This document shows, one piece after another, positions 8,726-18,653 of a stretch of 23,855 nucleotides of DNA. The notes below the pieces were generated by a model. That model saw only the letters and a list, made by a program, of their open reading frames with translations, had not been told where the DNA came from and did no database searches. Source of the DNA: Gnetum montanum (taxonomy: Eukaryota; Streptophyta; Gnetopsida; Gnetales; Gnetaceae); assembly GCA_015680685.1 (NCBI GenBank), contig MNCI01005936.1:257695-281549 (forward strand), in the 5' to 3' direction. Made by a program: the position numbers and the translations under genes. The number at the start of each line of letters is the position of its first letter. Position 1 is the stretch's first letter.

Positions 8726-9400
8726 ATGGACAACTATGCTCCATATTTCAGATCTCCTTTTTTCAACTTAGTTATGGGGGAGATGGCCACCCATGCTAAC
8801 TATATAAGCACCCCAGTTTTTCAATTTTTTGTTTTAGACATTTTTTGTTTTACAACTTTTTGGTTTTACACATTCTTTATTTTACATATTTTTTTCATGT
8901 TATTAATCTTTTCTAATTTTTTTACACCATCATTAGTACATTTGCTATTTCTTGGATATTTTATTCTTTCTTTTATATTTTATTTTATTTGGTGTGATTT
9001 TCTAGATTTTTGTTAATAAGTGCTAGGTACATTAGTAATGCATTGCTTAATGGAAGTATGTACTATTTTTGTTATTTGATTGTTGGTGTCTGGGTTCTGG
9101 CTCTGAATTTCATCATAGATGATTAGGACATGGTTTTTTTTTATGCAACAAGTAGTGAGTCCAGAAAATCCACCCATCCACAAACTCTATGGTTTTCCTT
9201 GTTTGGGAAATGTGTAGTCCCTTTTTCATTAATACAACTTTAATAAATTTGTGACTGTGGTAGTTTTCAGAATTAGGAAGGGTTCAAAGGTTTGAACAAG
9301 GTATGGCTTCAAGGGGTCTCTATATTCTTTGTGCCTTTCTATTTTCTTGGGTGCATGTGTGTTTTCATGGATTTCTTATTGTTTCGTGTTGACCAATAAA
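8726..9400 (+). mobile_element. Non-coding 3' region of element B, T-rich tract
   Basis: It begins with ttagttatgggggagatggcc, found in reverse at about 20557-20580 of element D. Between 8816 and 8900 short T-rich units of about 16-20 bp repeat (ttttttgttttacaca-like). D has the A-rich mirror at about 20400-20520. Such T-rich stretches after integrase are usual in plant Athila elements. The open frame 8726-9016 only reflects T-rich low complexity (Phe/Leu/Ile-rich), so it is not called as a gene. Confidence 0.7.
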
Positions 9401-9406
9401 AGGAAG

Positions 9407-9661
9407 TTGAATAAGTCCTTGCACAGTGTGGTTCTCATTAGAAAAAAAATGATGAGAATTCAAAGCGCATACCTTGGATAGAATAAATGCATGTGTCCTT
9501 GCATGGTGTGGTTCTGATCAGGAAAAAGAAACAATGAGAATTCAAAGCACATCCCTTGGACAAAATAAATGCACATGTCTTTGCATGCTGTGGTTCCCAT
9601 TTCAAAAAAGAAATAAAAAAAAAAGAAATAAAAACAATGGAAATTCAAAGCACAACCCTTA
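9407..9661 (+). repeat. Three-copy tandem repeat, ~75-100 bp unit
   Basis: Copies at about 9407-9480, 9481-9560 and 9561-9661. Each has ttgcatggtgtggttctcat-like text followed by an A-rich gap and aattcaaagcacatcccttg. Element D carries only one counterpart (about 19893-19965 in reverse), so the triplication arose after the two copies separated. The third copy has an expanded A-rich spacer. Confidence 0.8.
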
Positions 9662-10619
9662 GAAAAATTAAATGAGCTACAAGCATTGGTTATGGGACTC
9701 ATCCCCTCTAACTAAGGCCCTTCCTCACTTCCTACTTCTTCTCTAATAAGGAATTGTGGTTGTTCTGTGGGAGCACTCTTATGTCTCAGGGGATGGACTA
9801 GTCTTAGAATGATGATGCTAAGTCACTAAATGTGGTTGGTTTTGGTTTGGACTAAGGATGGATTCTATCAAGTCATTTAACCATAAAATTTGTAAGGGAC
9901 TTCATGTGACTATAACTAGGAACTCCATTTCACACTCTCTCATCCATCTATACTTTTCATGTCTCACCTCACTGCTAGTTTCATGTTTTGGTTTGATGTC
10001 CTAGTTTGATGTGTTGGAATTCTTAGTTAGTTTCTTCTAGGTTTTTGTACTTAACCTTCTATAATCATTAATCATCCATGGAGCTCATGGACTCTTTGGC
10101 TTGAGGTTATGCAAGGGCATAAAAGGCCTGTGCCTAGTTTGGGAAGGACCCACTTGCATATCTTTTGGTTGGGTTAGTTAGGTTCTTTACCCTTAGACAC
10201 TCTTACAATCAAATTCTTTTTGTTTACCCCATAAATGACATCCAATTATGCACATCTTCACAAAATTTTTCAATGAACTCTGCTTTTTATTATTGTGAAT
10301 TCTTACATCCTCTTCAAATATTTCCTTGTGCTAAATTTTTCAAATTTAATGAACTACTTATCTATTTTATCCTATTTGTCAGCCTTCCCACTAACACTAC
10401 TCAAGAAACCAATCAACCACAATCACAACCTAGCCTAGTGTAACCATCAATGAGATAAGGAATTTAACAACTATCTGTTACACATTGCATACTAATTCAT
10501 AATTATGTTGTGATTGTAGTGGGAAGCATGGACTAGAAGCAGGACTATCTTCACCAAGGAGGATGTGGTAGTATCATACAATGAGGGTAGTTTAGGATCA
10601 TACATTGAAAGTGGAATAG
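9662..10619 (+). mobile_element. Rest of non-coding 3' region of element B
   Basis: No gene is recognised. Blocks match element D in reverse: tcactaaatgtggttggtt near 9820 against 19700, and ggaaggacccact near 10142 against 19390. A branch-point-like actaat and ttgtgattgtag (about 10488-10520) match the splice-acceptor-like site of copies A and D. The last ~120 bp before 10620 replaces the deleted PPT and U3. Confidence 0.6.
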
Positions 10620-10878
10620 TTACTCTTCATTCTTGTTGTAGGTGATCAAATCTATAAAATCTAAAATAAGAAAAATCATATACCTCAATTACACTTAAAC
10701 CATATCCTTGAGTCTCACAAGTGTAGTTGGGAAGACAATGAATGTTCTCAACACCCATTTCACTTGCTAGAACAGCTACTATACTATAGAACTATAGATC
10801 CATGGAATTTGATTAGATTGTGTGTAAATGCCTTAGTGATTCATATGGTTGGGTGTAGGGATACCTCATCACTCATCA
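10620..10878 (+). repeat. LTR F (3' LTR of element B), 5'-truncated
   Basis: It matches LTR C 2902-3159 closely (ctcacaagtgtagttgggaa and the end tcactcatca). U3, R and part of U5 are missing, together with the purine tract, so a deletion removed about 535 bp of the LTR and the internal edge. The intact end next to aatag supports the right boundary. Confidence 0.85.
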
Positions 10879-10883
10879 AATAG
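10879..10883. repeat. Right target-site duplication of element B (aatag)
   Basis: It lies directly after the terminal CA of LTR F and pairs with gatag at 2361-2365, four of five bases identical. Confidence 0.55.
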
Positions 10884-13450
10884 AAATGAAATAAAAAAAA
10901 CATCAAAAAATTAATTAAACATTTCAAAAATTCTTAAAAATTATTGGTTATAGATCGTCAAGTTATTCCAAGTGGAAATAGTTCCTTTTTTAGTGGTTCT
11001 TCAATTGGTTGCTTTTCCTTCATGTTGAACGTATTGGGGATGGACTAGAATTTTTGTCTATTCATGGATCTCCAACAATCCAAGTAAGCTTAGCTAGATT
11101 AGGTATGAGTGGAAAGTTCCATGGATAAGACAAGTCTAGAATCATATTTTTGGTATTAATAAACCAAGTAGTAGGTAAAATTTTTTCTACTTTAAGTATT
11201 GCTATTTGATCCTTATGCTACTCATAGATTGCCATTCTTTTGTAAGATTCTTTGTTACATATCTCTAGCTTGTGAATTTAGCCTTAGCAACCTTTAGTTC
11301 CATATTGGTAGCTTGTAGCTTTCTTTTGGTTTCATCATTAAGTTAACATTCACAATAATACAATGATTACATAGTTTTAAGCTATTTCTTTAACTCACTA
11401 CATGATTGACTTTCTAGGAGCATTGCTAAGTTGGAGTACATTAGATTTTCATTTTAAGTCATGCCTATCCAATCACAGTTATTACATCCAACATGCTCAT
11501 CCATGTTGTCATGTCTAGTTGCTGTAAAGTAGCATTGGGTTTAGCCTTAGTTATCTGCATCTTCTTCTTATTAATATTCTTCTATAGTTTCACCTAATAC
11601 TTATAATGATTCTTAATATTTTCATGTTAATTTGTCTCATTCTTCTATGTTGCTATTTTGATGAATATCTATTGATGAATCATCCTATCTTCTTACAAGG
11701 GTAAACTCTAGTTCTCCATGATCAACCATAAGATCTCCAAATTAGCTTTCAAAATTTCTTTCCACATGTGTTGGAGGTGTAGTTCTAATGCTTATTTCTC
11801 CTTGTAAATCATCTTCAACCTCTTTTTGTCCATAGCAAGGTTGTTATTTTCTTCCTTTGGCATGACAATGATTTTCCCAAGGGCATGTGATTTTTCGCTT
11901 ACCTAGGAAGAACCTCAAAAGGGTATTTCCTTCTTCCTAGAGATGGCTATCACTTAGGTCATTAGCCATGTTATCTCATTATTTCTAAATTAGCTCAAGT
12001 CCTCTAGCACAACTCACCTAACAATATCATTCAACTAAGCTTAAAGTTAAATGATTTCATCTGGTAATTTTTATGCATTGATATCTTCTTATTGTCATTG
12101 GGCTTTAGCTAATAATGGTTGTTAGTGATTTACTAAAAGGCATGAATTTTGACTAAATGATCATAGCGTTTCCTATGGAGGTATAAAGGAGATAAACTTG
12201 GAGTCTGATAATTCATCATCATTCACTTTGTGGTTCACAACCATGGAAGACATCCCTCATGGTGTGACTCAATGAATGATATTTATTCTGGTTGTCAACT
12301 ACAATGGTTTTATACTATCTTACATGCTCCCCAAATACATTTCTTCATCCTATTAATTAGTTTACTTTATGGTCAACTTTATAATTTTTGTTAGTGTGTT
12401 ATTTATACTTTTGTACTTTCATGACTTCATATTACAATGTTTATAATTACAATTATGGGTATCCTATGTAATGATTTGTTATTCTAAGTGGATGATTTGG
12501 CTTATCTTGATAACCTTGAAATCTTCAATTAACTAAGTTTATCACGTGTCATGGATCTTGAGTTTCTAACTTGAAATTAGGATGAACCTAGTTGATTAAG
12601 ATAATCCGTTCATAGATAATTATAAAGTTTGAATAGTTCATGATTAATGTTGTTGCGATTTGTTGGGCATGTATTTTGAAACTCAATAATTTAAGAAATA
12701 TAAGAGCTCCTTATGAAATGAAATTTACATGATATTTTAATATCCACAGTTTTATCTCCCTATTTTTTTTATGTTTGTTCATAACATGTTCATTGTTTAT
12801 TCATTTAGTTTACTACTAAGATATTAGTGTTGAAAATAATTAGCTTTATGAATCATTGTGTTCTTTTAACATGTTGTTTAATATTATGGTTTAAATGGTG
12901 AGGGAAAGATATGTCATAAAATAGGTAAAACACATTTACCACCTAATTCCAACCCATAAAATCGAAGAAGCAAATTAGTTCTTCAACCTTAAAATATGAG
13001 GAGCCACTTATAAGATTTATATTTAGTTATTTATTTATCTTTACATGGTTCTTACTTTTCCATGATCATTTGAGATGCTTCTAATGAAGAAAATTGTTAA
13101 AGTCTTATCTAATAATGAGAATGTAAAGACCATGATGAATTATAGTAGTAAGCATATTGAAACTATGGTATTACCATGGTATAACGATGATAGTTGTGAC
13201 CAATCATGGAAATACTAAATGTGCTATGGTTAAATTTTAGCTATGGCTAAAATTGATTGACTTTTCTTTTAATGATAGTATTTGTTATATTCTAATATTA
13301 ACAATTATGATTGAGATTCAACTATGAGAGTTTATCTCGTTATTGTGATCCAATCAAAAAATGTAAAGTTGTGATTAAGTTTTTAACAAAATAATAGTTC
13401 ATTAATAAGGAAAAATATGTGCTCATTTTAATAATACAATGAGCAATCAA
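10884..13450. other. AT-rich stretch with no recognisable gene
   Basis: No open frame over ~60 codons and no recognisable domain on either strand. Weak lysine/glutamate-rich readings on the minus strand between about 11240 and 11990 are broken by many stops and were not identified. By the insertion model, 10884 was once next to 2365, but clear homology to the D flank is not seen here. Confidence 0.5.
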
Positions 13451-14000
13451 GTGACTATCATAACTAGCTTAGTTATATATTTATAATATATATCTATATT
13501 TTGGCTAAGAGAATGTTCTTTGTTGATAAGTAATAAGGTATTTGAATCAAATAATTTACAACTTTTGAATGAAGAACAAGATTTATGAATTATAATTTTC
13601 ATGACTTTTGCATGAACAATAAGATTTTTTTATCAAAATTTTCATAATCATGGGATCAATAATAAAATATTTGCATAATCTATCGTACATTCCCACACTT
13701 GGCCAAGTTTGCAATACCTATGAGAACATATAAAAAGAACAAATATAGTCTAGAGTGAGAGCATATGATAGAGGATGAAAATATTTTATTCTTAATCCTA
13801 TAGTTATGAATATTTTGATAAAAAAATCTTATTCTTTGTCTATAAGTCATAAACATTATAATTCATAACTCTTGTTCTTTGTCCAAAAATCATGAAATAT
13901 TTAATTCAAATACCTTATTACATGCAATGAAAAATATTCTCTCAGCCAAATTATAGATATATATTGTAAATATATAACTAAGCTAGTGATCAATAGTCAT
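13451..14000. repeat. Foldback inverted repeat, ~252-bp arms
   Basis: The left arm 13451-13702 and right arm 13749-14000 are reverse complements with roughly 80% match by eye and only small gaps, separated by about 46 bp. Shared text includes agcttagttatatattta, aataaggtatttgaat, atgaattataat and aagatttttttatcaaaa. It could be a foldback/MITE-type element, an inverted duplication, or a hairpin-RNA locus. No target-site duplication or coding sequence was found. Confidence 0.8.
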
Positions 14001-14284
14001 CATTTAAATGGATCATTTAAACATCAACCTAGTTTTTCAAAGATAGTTGTTAAGTTACAAGTCATTTTCCTAAAGTTAACCATAATTCATGAAACTGTAG
14101 ATCATAAATAGAGTAGATTGTAAGAACATACTATCAATTGTTCCAAGACTAAAAATAGGTTAAAATACATCATGATTGATCAATATTCAAATATTTATAA
14201 TGGAAAAATGCATAATGGAAAATGTTATGACATCTAAGATAGTAAAAATGCATAATGAGATAAATTGTAAAATCATTATTTATT

Positions 14285-15580
14285 AGAATTAATATGCTAC
14301 TCTTCATCTAGTCTACCTTGAAGGTGAGAAGCCTTTGATATCTTGATGTATCTTTCTTTAACAATTAGAGGGAATATCTTCAAACTATCAATACTATTTA
14401 CATGAGATAGTGGTGCAAACGTAAAACATGTTGGTTCTTTATTGCCAACATCTACACATGATTTCTCCAAGATCATTCCTTGCAACTTGTGTATAGTTAA
14501 AGTCCATGCTAAAATGAATATGGTACTTTTCGAGGATGTTATTAATTAGTGGAATGGATACTTTTCAAGGATGTTCTTAATCATATAGTATCCCAATGTA
14601 AGATTCAAATTCAATGATAACATATGGTAGTAGCTATGGAGGTTTACTGTGGGAATTGTAAATTATTTTCTTAATGACTCTCAATGCATCATTAACCAAT
14701 CCTACTTAGATAATAGTAAGCATAACCCTTATAGTTTCATAGATAAATACAACTCAATCTAATTCTCCTTCTCCATCATCTTAGAATCTAAAGCCATTAG
14801 TGTTTCTATCTGCTATGCACCGTGTAATTGACTCTTGCAATTTTAACAATACCTTTTCATTATGCATATGTACCTTATCCTTTGTATCAATAAAATGCAC
14901 AAAATCCTCAAACTTATGTTACCCATTTGATATCAATGGAACATCTATTCTTCAGCTCAAAAAAATCATAATTAGCATCATTGAGTTTTTTTTTCTTATA
15001 TATTCATCAAAACTTCTTTAAATATTTGTTTTCATGGATCATCCCCTCTTTGTTAATACATCACATCCAAAGTTAGAAATGTATTGAATGATAATCACAA
15101 AATTTCTACATGGAGTTAAGTTGATATGTATGATATAAAATCTTTCACAGGTAGAAGTTGTGCAAGATCTCCAATGAGTATCATTGATCTACCACCAAAA
15201 TTCTCTTATTGGTTATTTGAAAATATTTCCTTTAGTCTTCTATCAATGTTGCTAAGTAATTTTCCATCTATAAAATTCATTTTACCTATAATGATATACT
15301 TTATGTATTTATATCTATTTTGTAATGATGTCAATGTTGATGCAGCAAGTGGTTTGTACTTCCCAATTCTAATCTTTGACATAGAAAGTATTATAGTTGC
15401 ATTAATGTTATAAGTTGTAGCACTAATAGGGTAAAGCACCAATAAGCTAATTTTTCCAATGCACAAGCTCTACTACATTTCTTACGAATGATATCAATGA
15501 GATATAATTTTCATGGGCACATTGTTCCTTGAATAATCATCAATAGAGGATCAACTTTATTTAATTAAAATTGTTGCATA
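14285..15580 (-). pseudogene. Pif1-like helicase, Helitron type, broken
   Basis: An SF1 DNA helicase of the Pif1 family, as fused to Rep in Helitron transposases. Motifs on the minus strand in family order: P-loop context IIQGTMCP*KLYLI (15499-15537; the Lys at 15508-15510 is kept, the preceding Gly is a stop, and the Ser/Thr is Leu); LYPISATTYNINATIILS; Walker B context YIIIGKMNFIDGKLL, where the family D-E is G-K (15281-15286); FGGRSMILIGDLAQLLPVKD (about 15147-15205, motif III); VGLVNDALRVIKKIIYN (about 14645-14690); and IHKLQGMILEKS...CFTFAPLSHV (about 14400-14505, motifs V/VI). The C-terminus ends in LQGRLDEE with a stop near 14297. It is split by frameshifts and stops, and key ATPase residues are gone. 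An independent cellular Pif1 gene is the main alternative. Confidence 0.8.
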
Positions 15581-16110
15581 TATAGATAGCTAGTGTTAAT
15601 CTTGTATTAATTTTTTTGTTTAATTCCGAAGGAAGATAGGTCCACCTCATTGTAGTCATTTTCTAAAGATGTTATTATCCCATGTGATCTATGACTATGA
15701 ACAAAAGAGATAGCAATCTCTGCAATATCTTCTTTAGGATAGCTAGCTAATCATTCATGCTCTCTATCTTGATCCTTTAATTCATGCATTTCAAGTTTAC
15801 TTTAATGGAAATGAGTTGATGCAAGTAGATGTTGATTCGTTATTTTAAAATCATATTTAATATCATCTTGTCATTTTGGAATGATATCTCTATACTACCT
15901 CTCTTCTTCGCAAGTATGTTTAAAATCTTCATCAAATGTCTTCTCTTCAATTTTATATATATCTAGAATAGATATCAATTATAGTTTAATTTCTTCATTG
16001 GTTCTTCATAGATCATGCTTTACATCCCTAAAAGGATAGTGCAATATCAACTGTGCCCAACAATAATCTATTCATTTTTCTCTCCTATTCTTACTTTTAG
16101 ATATCTCCTC
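15581..16110 (-). pseudogene. Possible upstream part of the Helitron helicase
   Basis: Minus-strand readings include AQLILHYPFRDVKHDL (about 16020-16070), resembling the 'LL-PWRdE' segment found between Rep and helicase in Helitron proteins, followed by acidic text (NEEIKL, FDEDFKHTCEEE). Stops are dense. No Rep HUH motif was found, so Rep itself is not claimed. Confidence 0.4.
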
Positions 16111-16166
16111 TCATATGTTGATAACCATTAATTTTTAATATTCATATTTATATTTGTAGATCTTAC

Positions 16167-17290
16167 CTGAGTAACTTTCCTTAGCGATGTAGAAATCATG
16201 ATTTTGATATTTAGAAAATATTTGAAACTAATTTACCAGGAAGGTATAGTTATTGTCAACTGTAAAATACAAAGTATATATTAATAATAATAACTAATAA
16301 GGAAGCAAATTTAGGTGAAAGTAAAAGAAAAAATTTTATAATTATGTTCTATATCTTGTTAACAAGTGAATTAATAGTAAGCATGTCTCTAGAATGATCA
16401 TAGTTTGAGAACATATTGAAGTAAGAAAAGCCTACCCTAGCTAGAGAATCAAAAAATAAAACATTAGCCACTATAGCACAAAATATTAATCCTTTTAGTA
16501 TAATAGAGGAGAATACCAATGGTACCAAGAATTTAATTAACATAGTTTGATGTAGGTAGTTATCATTAAAATTATAAGATGATGGTTTTTATTCCAAGAA
16601 TATTAATTGAACTTTACTAATTTAGCATCTATGTTCATCCTCTAAGGATCCAACTCTTACATGGTTTAATACCCAAAAGAAGAGCATCCTTAGACCTACC
16701 AACCCAATAATAACAAACTCAACATCATAATAATATTATTTATTTTGATGCCCTTTGTTCCCATCAATATGAGATAACTAGTAATTTGACAATGATATAT
16801 ATTAGTACTATATCCTCATTGAGGATGAATTCAATAAAGATTCCAAGCTAATATGGTATGATATCATAAAAGGTAGGAATTTTTAGTTTTGAATTGTTGT
16901 ACAGAATTGCAAATTACAAAAATCCCATCATAAAATCAAAGATTTGAAATTAGATATGTAATCATGCAACCTACCAAACTCATTAAGCCATAGAATGAGA
17001 GGGTTATCCTTAGAGTTTGAAGTTGCATTTGCAAAGTAATAGAAGAAAGCTTAATCATGGTGGACATTTACATTCATGTAACTAGAGCCCTAAGCAAATG
17101 TGTAATTATTAATCTTAGATTGATGAGGGAATCCATTAAAAACATATGCTTTTCTTGATATAGCAGTCCGCTAGGGAGTCTCTGTGAGATAATCAAAGTC
17201 ATTCTTGAAGTGAATGCTATTCATCCATCGTTTAATCTCTTTCAAATCCTTTTTCTCTGAAGAAGAAGAAAATAGATGGGAAAAAGAAGA
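16167..17290 (-). pseudogene. Serine carboxypeptidase-like (SCPL) gene fragment with introns
   Basis: Secreted/vacuolar alpha/beta-hydrolase family (peptidase S10), including plant acyltransferases. Exon 1 (about 16960-17290): SSYMNVNVHHD*AFFYYFANA then KDNPLILWLNEF, matching the family's GYV-V---GRALFYYF and KPL-LWLNGGPGCSS, the latter broken after LWLN. Exon 2 (about 16375-16545): ANVLFFDSLARVGFSYFN matches AN-LFLESPAGVGFSYSN. Exon 3 (16167-16259): NYTFLVN*FQIFSKYQNHDFYIA then KESYSG, with the nucleophile Ser codon at 16174-16176 (family GESYAG). Exon 3 has an acceptor (ttttacag) and donor (cag/gtaag) in the usual place after the Ser motif. Stops replace Trp and others. Introns are kept, so it is a copy of genomic DNA, not a retrocopy. 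The Asp/His part of the triad is absent. Confidence 0.75.
16277..16396 (-). repeat. Direct repeat copy 1 (SCPL exon 2 end + intron 2)
   Basis: It shares long stretches with 17323-17434: aataataactaataagga, aaatgtaaaagaaaa-like text, ctatatctt and tctctagaatg. It covers the end of SCPL exon 2 and most of the following intron. Confidence 0.75.
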
Positions 17291-17322
17291 TGAATTAGCA
17301 TCTAGAATGAGGATACTCTAAT

Positions 17323-17434
17323 TATTAATAATAACTAATAAGGAAACAAATGTAAGTAAATGTAAAAGAAAACATTTGATAATTATTTTCTATATCTTAT
17401 TACCAGGTGAATTACTAGTAGGTGTATCTCTAGA
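17323..17434 (-). repeat. Direct repeat copy 2 of SCPL exon 2/intron 2
   Basis: A second copy, ~1040 bp away, same orientation. On the minus strand it reads HSRDTPTSNSPGNKI where copy 1 reads HSRDMLTINSLVNKI. It lies upstream of exon 1, so it is out of gene order: a partial tandem duplication. Confidence 0.75.
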
Positions 17435-17603
17435 ATGTTCAAGCCTATGATTTCTCTTTTTATGCACAACATTTTGCAGTTCCTTCTTGATACTAGAAAG
17501 GTTGACAATGATGAAATTTTGAGTTCTAACTTTCATGAAAATGATTTATTTAAACTTTGAAGAAATTAATCTTATGGTGTTAGTGTTATAAAAAAAATAT
17601 TTT

Positions 17604-17760
17604 TAGCATTGTAGATAGCCTTTCTTCATAGTGTTATGAATGGAATATTATTTAGCATTACTAATAGCTTCTCCTTATAGTGTTATGGATGAAATGTTAT
17701 TCAATGTTACTAATAGCTTCTCCTTAGAGCATTATGGAAGGAATATTATTTAGCGTTACC
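17604..17760. repeat. 49-bp tandem repeat, ~3.2 copies
   Basis: Units start at 17604, 17653, 17702 and 17751 (partial), exactly 49 bp apart, with consensus tagcattactaatagcttc followed by tccttatagtgttatggatg. Each contains TACTAATAGC-like text. No coding role seen. Confidence 0.85.
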
Positions 17761-18559
17761 AATCCATGATTGGTAGTTGGCCTCTTGGCCAAAATAAAAG
17801 ATATTATGTTTATAATTTATGTCTCCTACCAATCTATTTATAGTTATTGATGAGTGGTGAGGTACCCCTACACTCAACCATACGAATACGAGCGTTACAT
17901 GCATGATCCAGTCGAACTCCGCAGACTAAGTGCCTACATGCCTTATGGAACACTTAAGGTTAATCAATCGTTGTCCTCCCAAACTCACTTGTATTTGTCA
18001 TGGTTGTATGGTTAACTGAGTTTGAAGTTTGTGATTTTTATATCTTTTCTCTTTTATCACCTATGCTAATGAGGGAAAGGGTGAAGAGAATAAGTAACTA
18101 ACTTTAACTAACTAAGCCTTAATTACCCTAGCATCAGTATCTGTTCCCACTTGTCATTTCACACCTTGAACCAATGCAACACTGTTGGGATTACCAAACG
18201 CTATTCGTTACTAGGATTACCAAGCGTAACGCACAGGCTCGAAGTGGTCATACTGGATGTAATTAAATATGAGAGTTGAAGGTTGAGAGAGATTAAGTCC
18301 TGAAGAAATCATTTAAACAATTAACTATAATTAAAGTCCTATTTAGCTTAGTCCATGCACTACAAGGTTTATCCAAAAGTTCATCTTTATTTTCGTACAC
18401 AATTGTGTGCTCAGGTACAGAATTTCTCGAATAAAGATCCATTCACTTTGGGACTCCTACTACGGGCACATGGAAATTATTCTAACTCTGGAATGGAAAA
18501 ATGGCAAGAGTTTGGCTAAGTTCTAAATCTAGATGCCGAAATAAGGAAGAGCTACCTCT

Positions 18560-18567
18560 TATTTATA
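18560..18567 (-). promoter_or_regulatory. TATA box of LTR D
   Basis: TATAAATA on the minus strand, 176 bp before the AATAAA, in the same context (ctataaataagaggtag) as LTR A. Confidence 0.75.
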
Positions 18568-18583
18568 GAACTGGTGATGGATT

Positions 18584-18644
18584 GCGATATCGCGTATGCA
18601 ATATCGTAGGGAAAGATGCGATATCACGGCTCATGAGATATCGC
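18584..18644 (-). promoter_or_regulatory. Four palindromic ATATCGC boxes in U3 of LTR D
   Basis: GCGATATCGC (18584-18593, perfect palindrome), GCAATATCGT (18598-18607), GCGATATCAC (18618-18627) and GAGATATCGC (18635-18644) lie within ~60 bp, next to the TATA box. They are in the same place as the three boxes of LTR A. Confidence 0.6.
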
Positions 18645-18653
18645 GTCCCATCA

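Larger units (their letters stand above)
2366..10878 (+). mobile_element. Element B: decayed Athila/Tat-like Ty3/gypsy retrotransposon
   Basis: In order: 5' LTR (2366-3159), primer-binding site (3161-3180), gag, aspartic protease, reverse transcriptase, RNase H, integrase, a ~2-kb non-coding 3' region, and a truncated 3' LTR (10620-10878). The protease-RT-RNase H-integrase order is that of Ty3/gypsy. The FMDD polymerase motif, the tRNA-Asp-type primer site, and the long T-rich 3' region fit the Athila/Tat branch. Every coding part has stops or frameshifts, so it cannot move by itself. A ~700-bp part of gag present in element D is missing here. The 3' LTR has lost its U3, R and the purine tract. 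Confidence 0.85.
17848..18653 (-). repeat. LTR D (3' LTR of element D)
   Basis: On the minus strand it starts TGATGGGACGCG at 18653 and ends CACTCATCA at 17848; 806 bp. It matches LTR A throughout except the hairpin array. TATA box at 18560-18567, AATAAA at 18386-18391. It is the least decayed LTR in the window; its U3 keeps a perfect GCGATATCGC. Confidence 0.85.

Noticed and set aside
8726-9016. 96-codon hydrophobic open frame, membrane-protein-like
   Set aside because: It translates a T-rich tract with short repeats; the mirror tract in element D has no matching frame. Phe/Leu/Ile richness follows from base composition.
9460-9702. Pair of overlapping frames on both strands with repeated peptides
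   Set aside because: They read the three-copy tandem repeat, not a gene.
10165-10443. 92-codon plus-strand frame near the end of the B 3' region
   Set aside because: AT-rich and Phe-rich, with no matching frame in the homologous part of D; considered chance.
10884-13450. CRISPR arrays, tRNA or rRNA genes
   Set aside because: No regularly spaced repeats, no tRNA-like cloverleaf with GTTCRANNC box, and no rRNA-like stretch was seen here or elsewhere in the window.
14800-15413. Plus-strand open frames of 73 and 95 codons
   Set aside because: They overlap the minus-strand helicase motifs and show no recognisable domain, so they are antisense shadows.
17774-17789. Hairpin ttggcc-tctt-ggccaa as a Helitron 3' end
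   Set aside because: Only a 6-bp stem, no CTRR shortly after it, and it lies on the upstream side of the minus-strand helicase.
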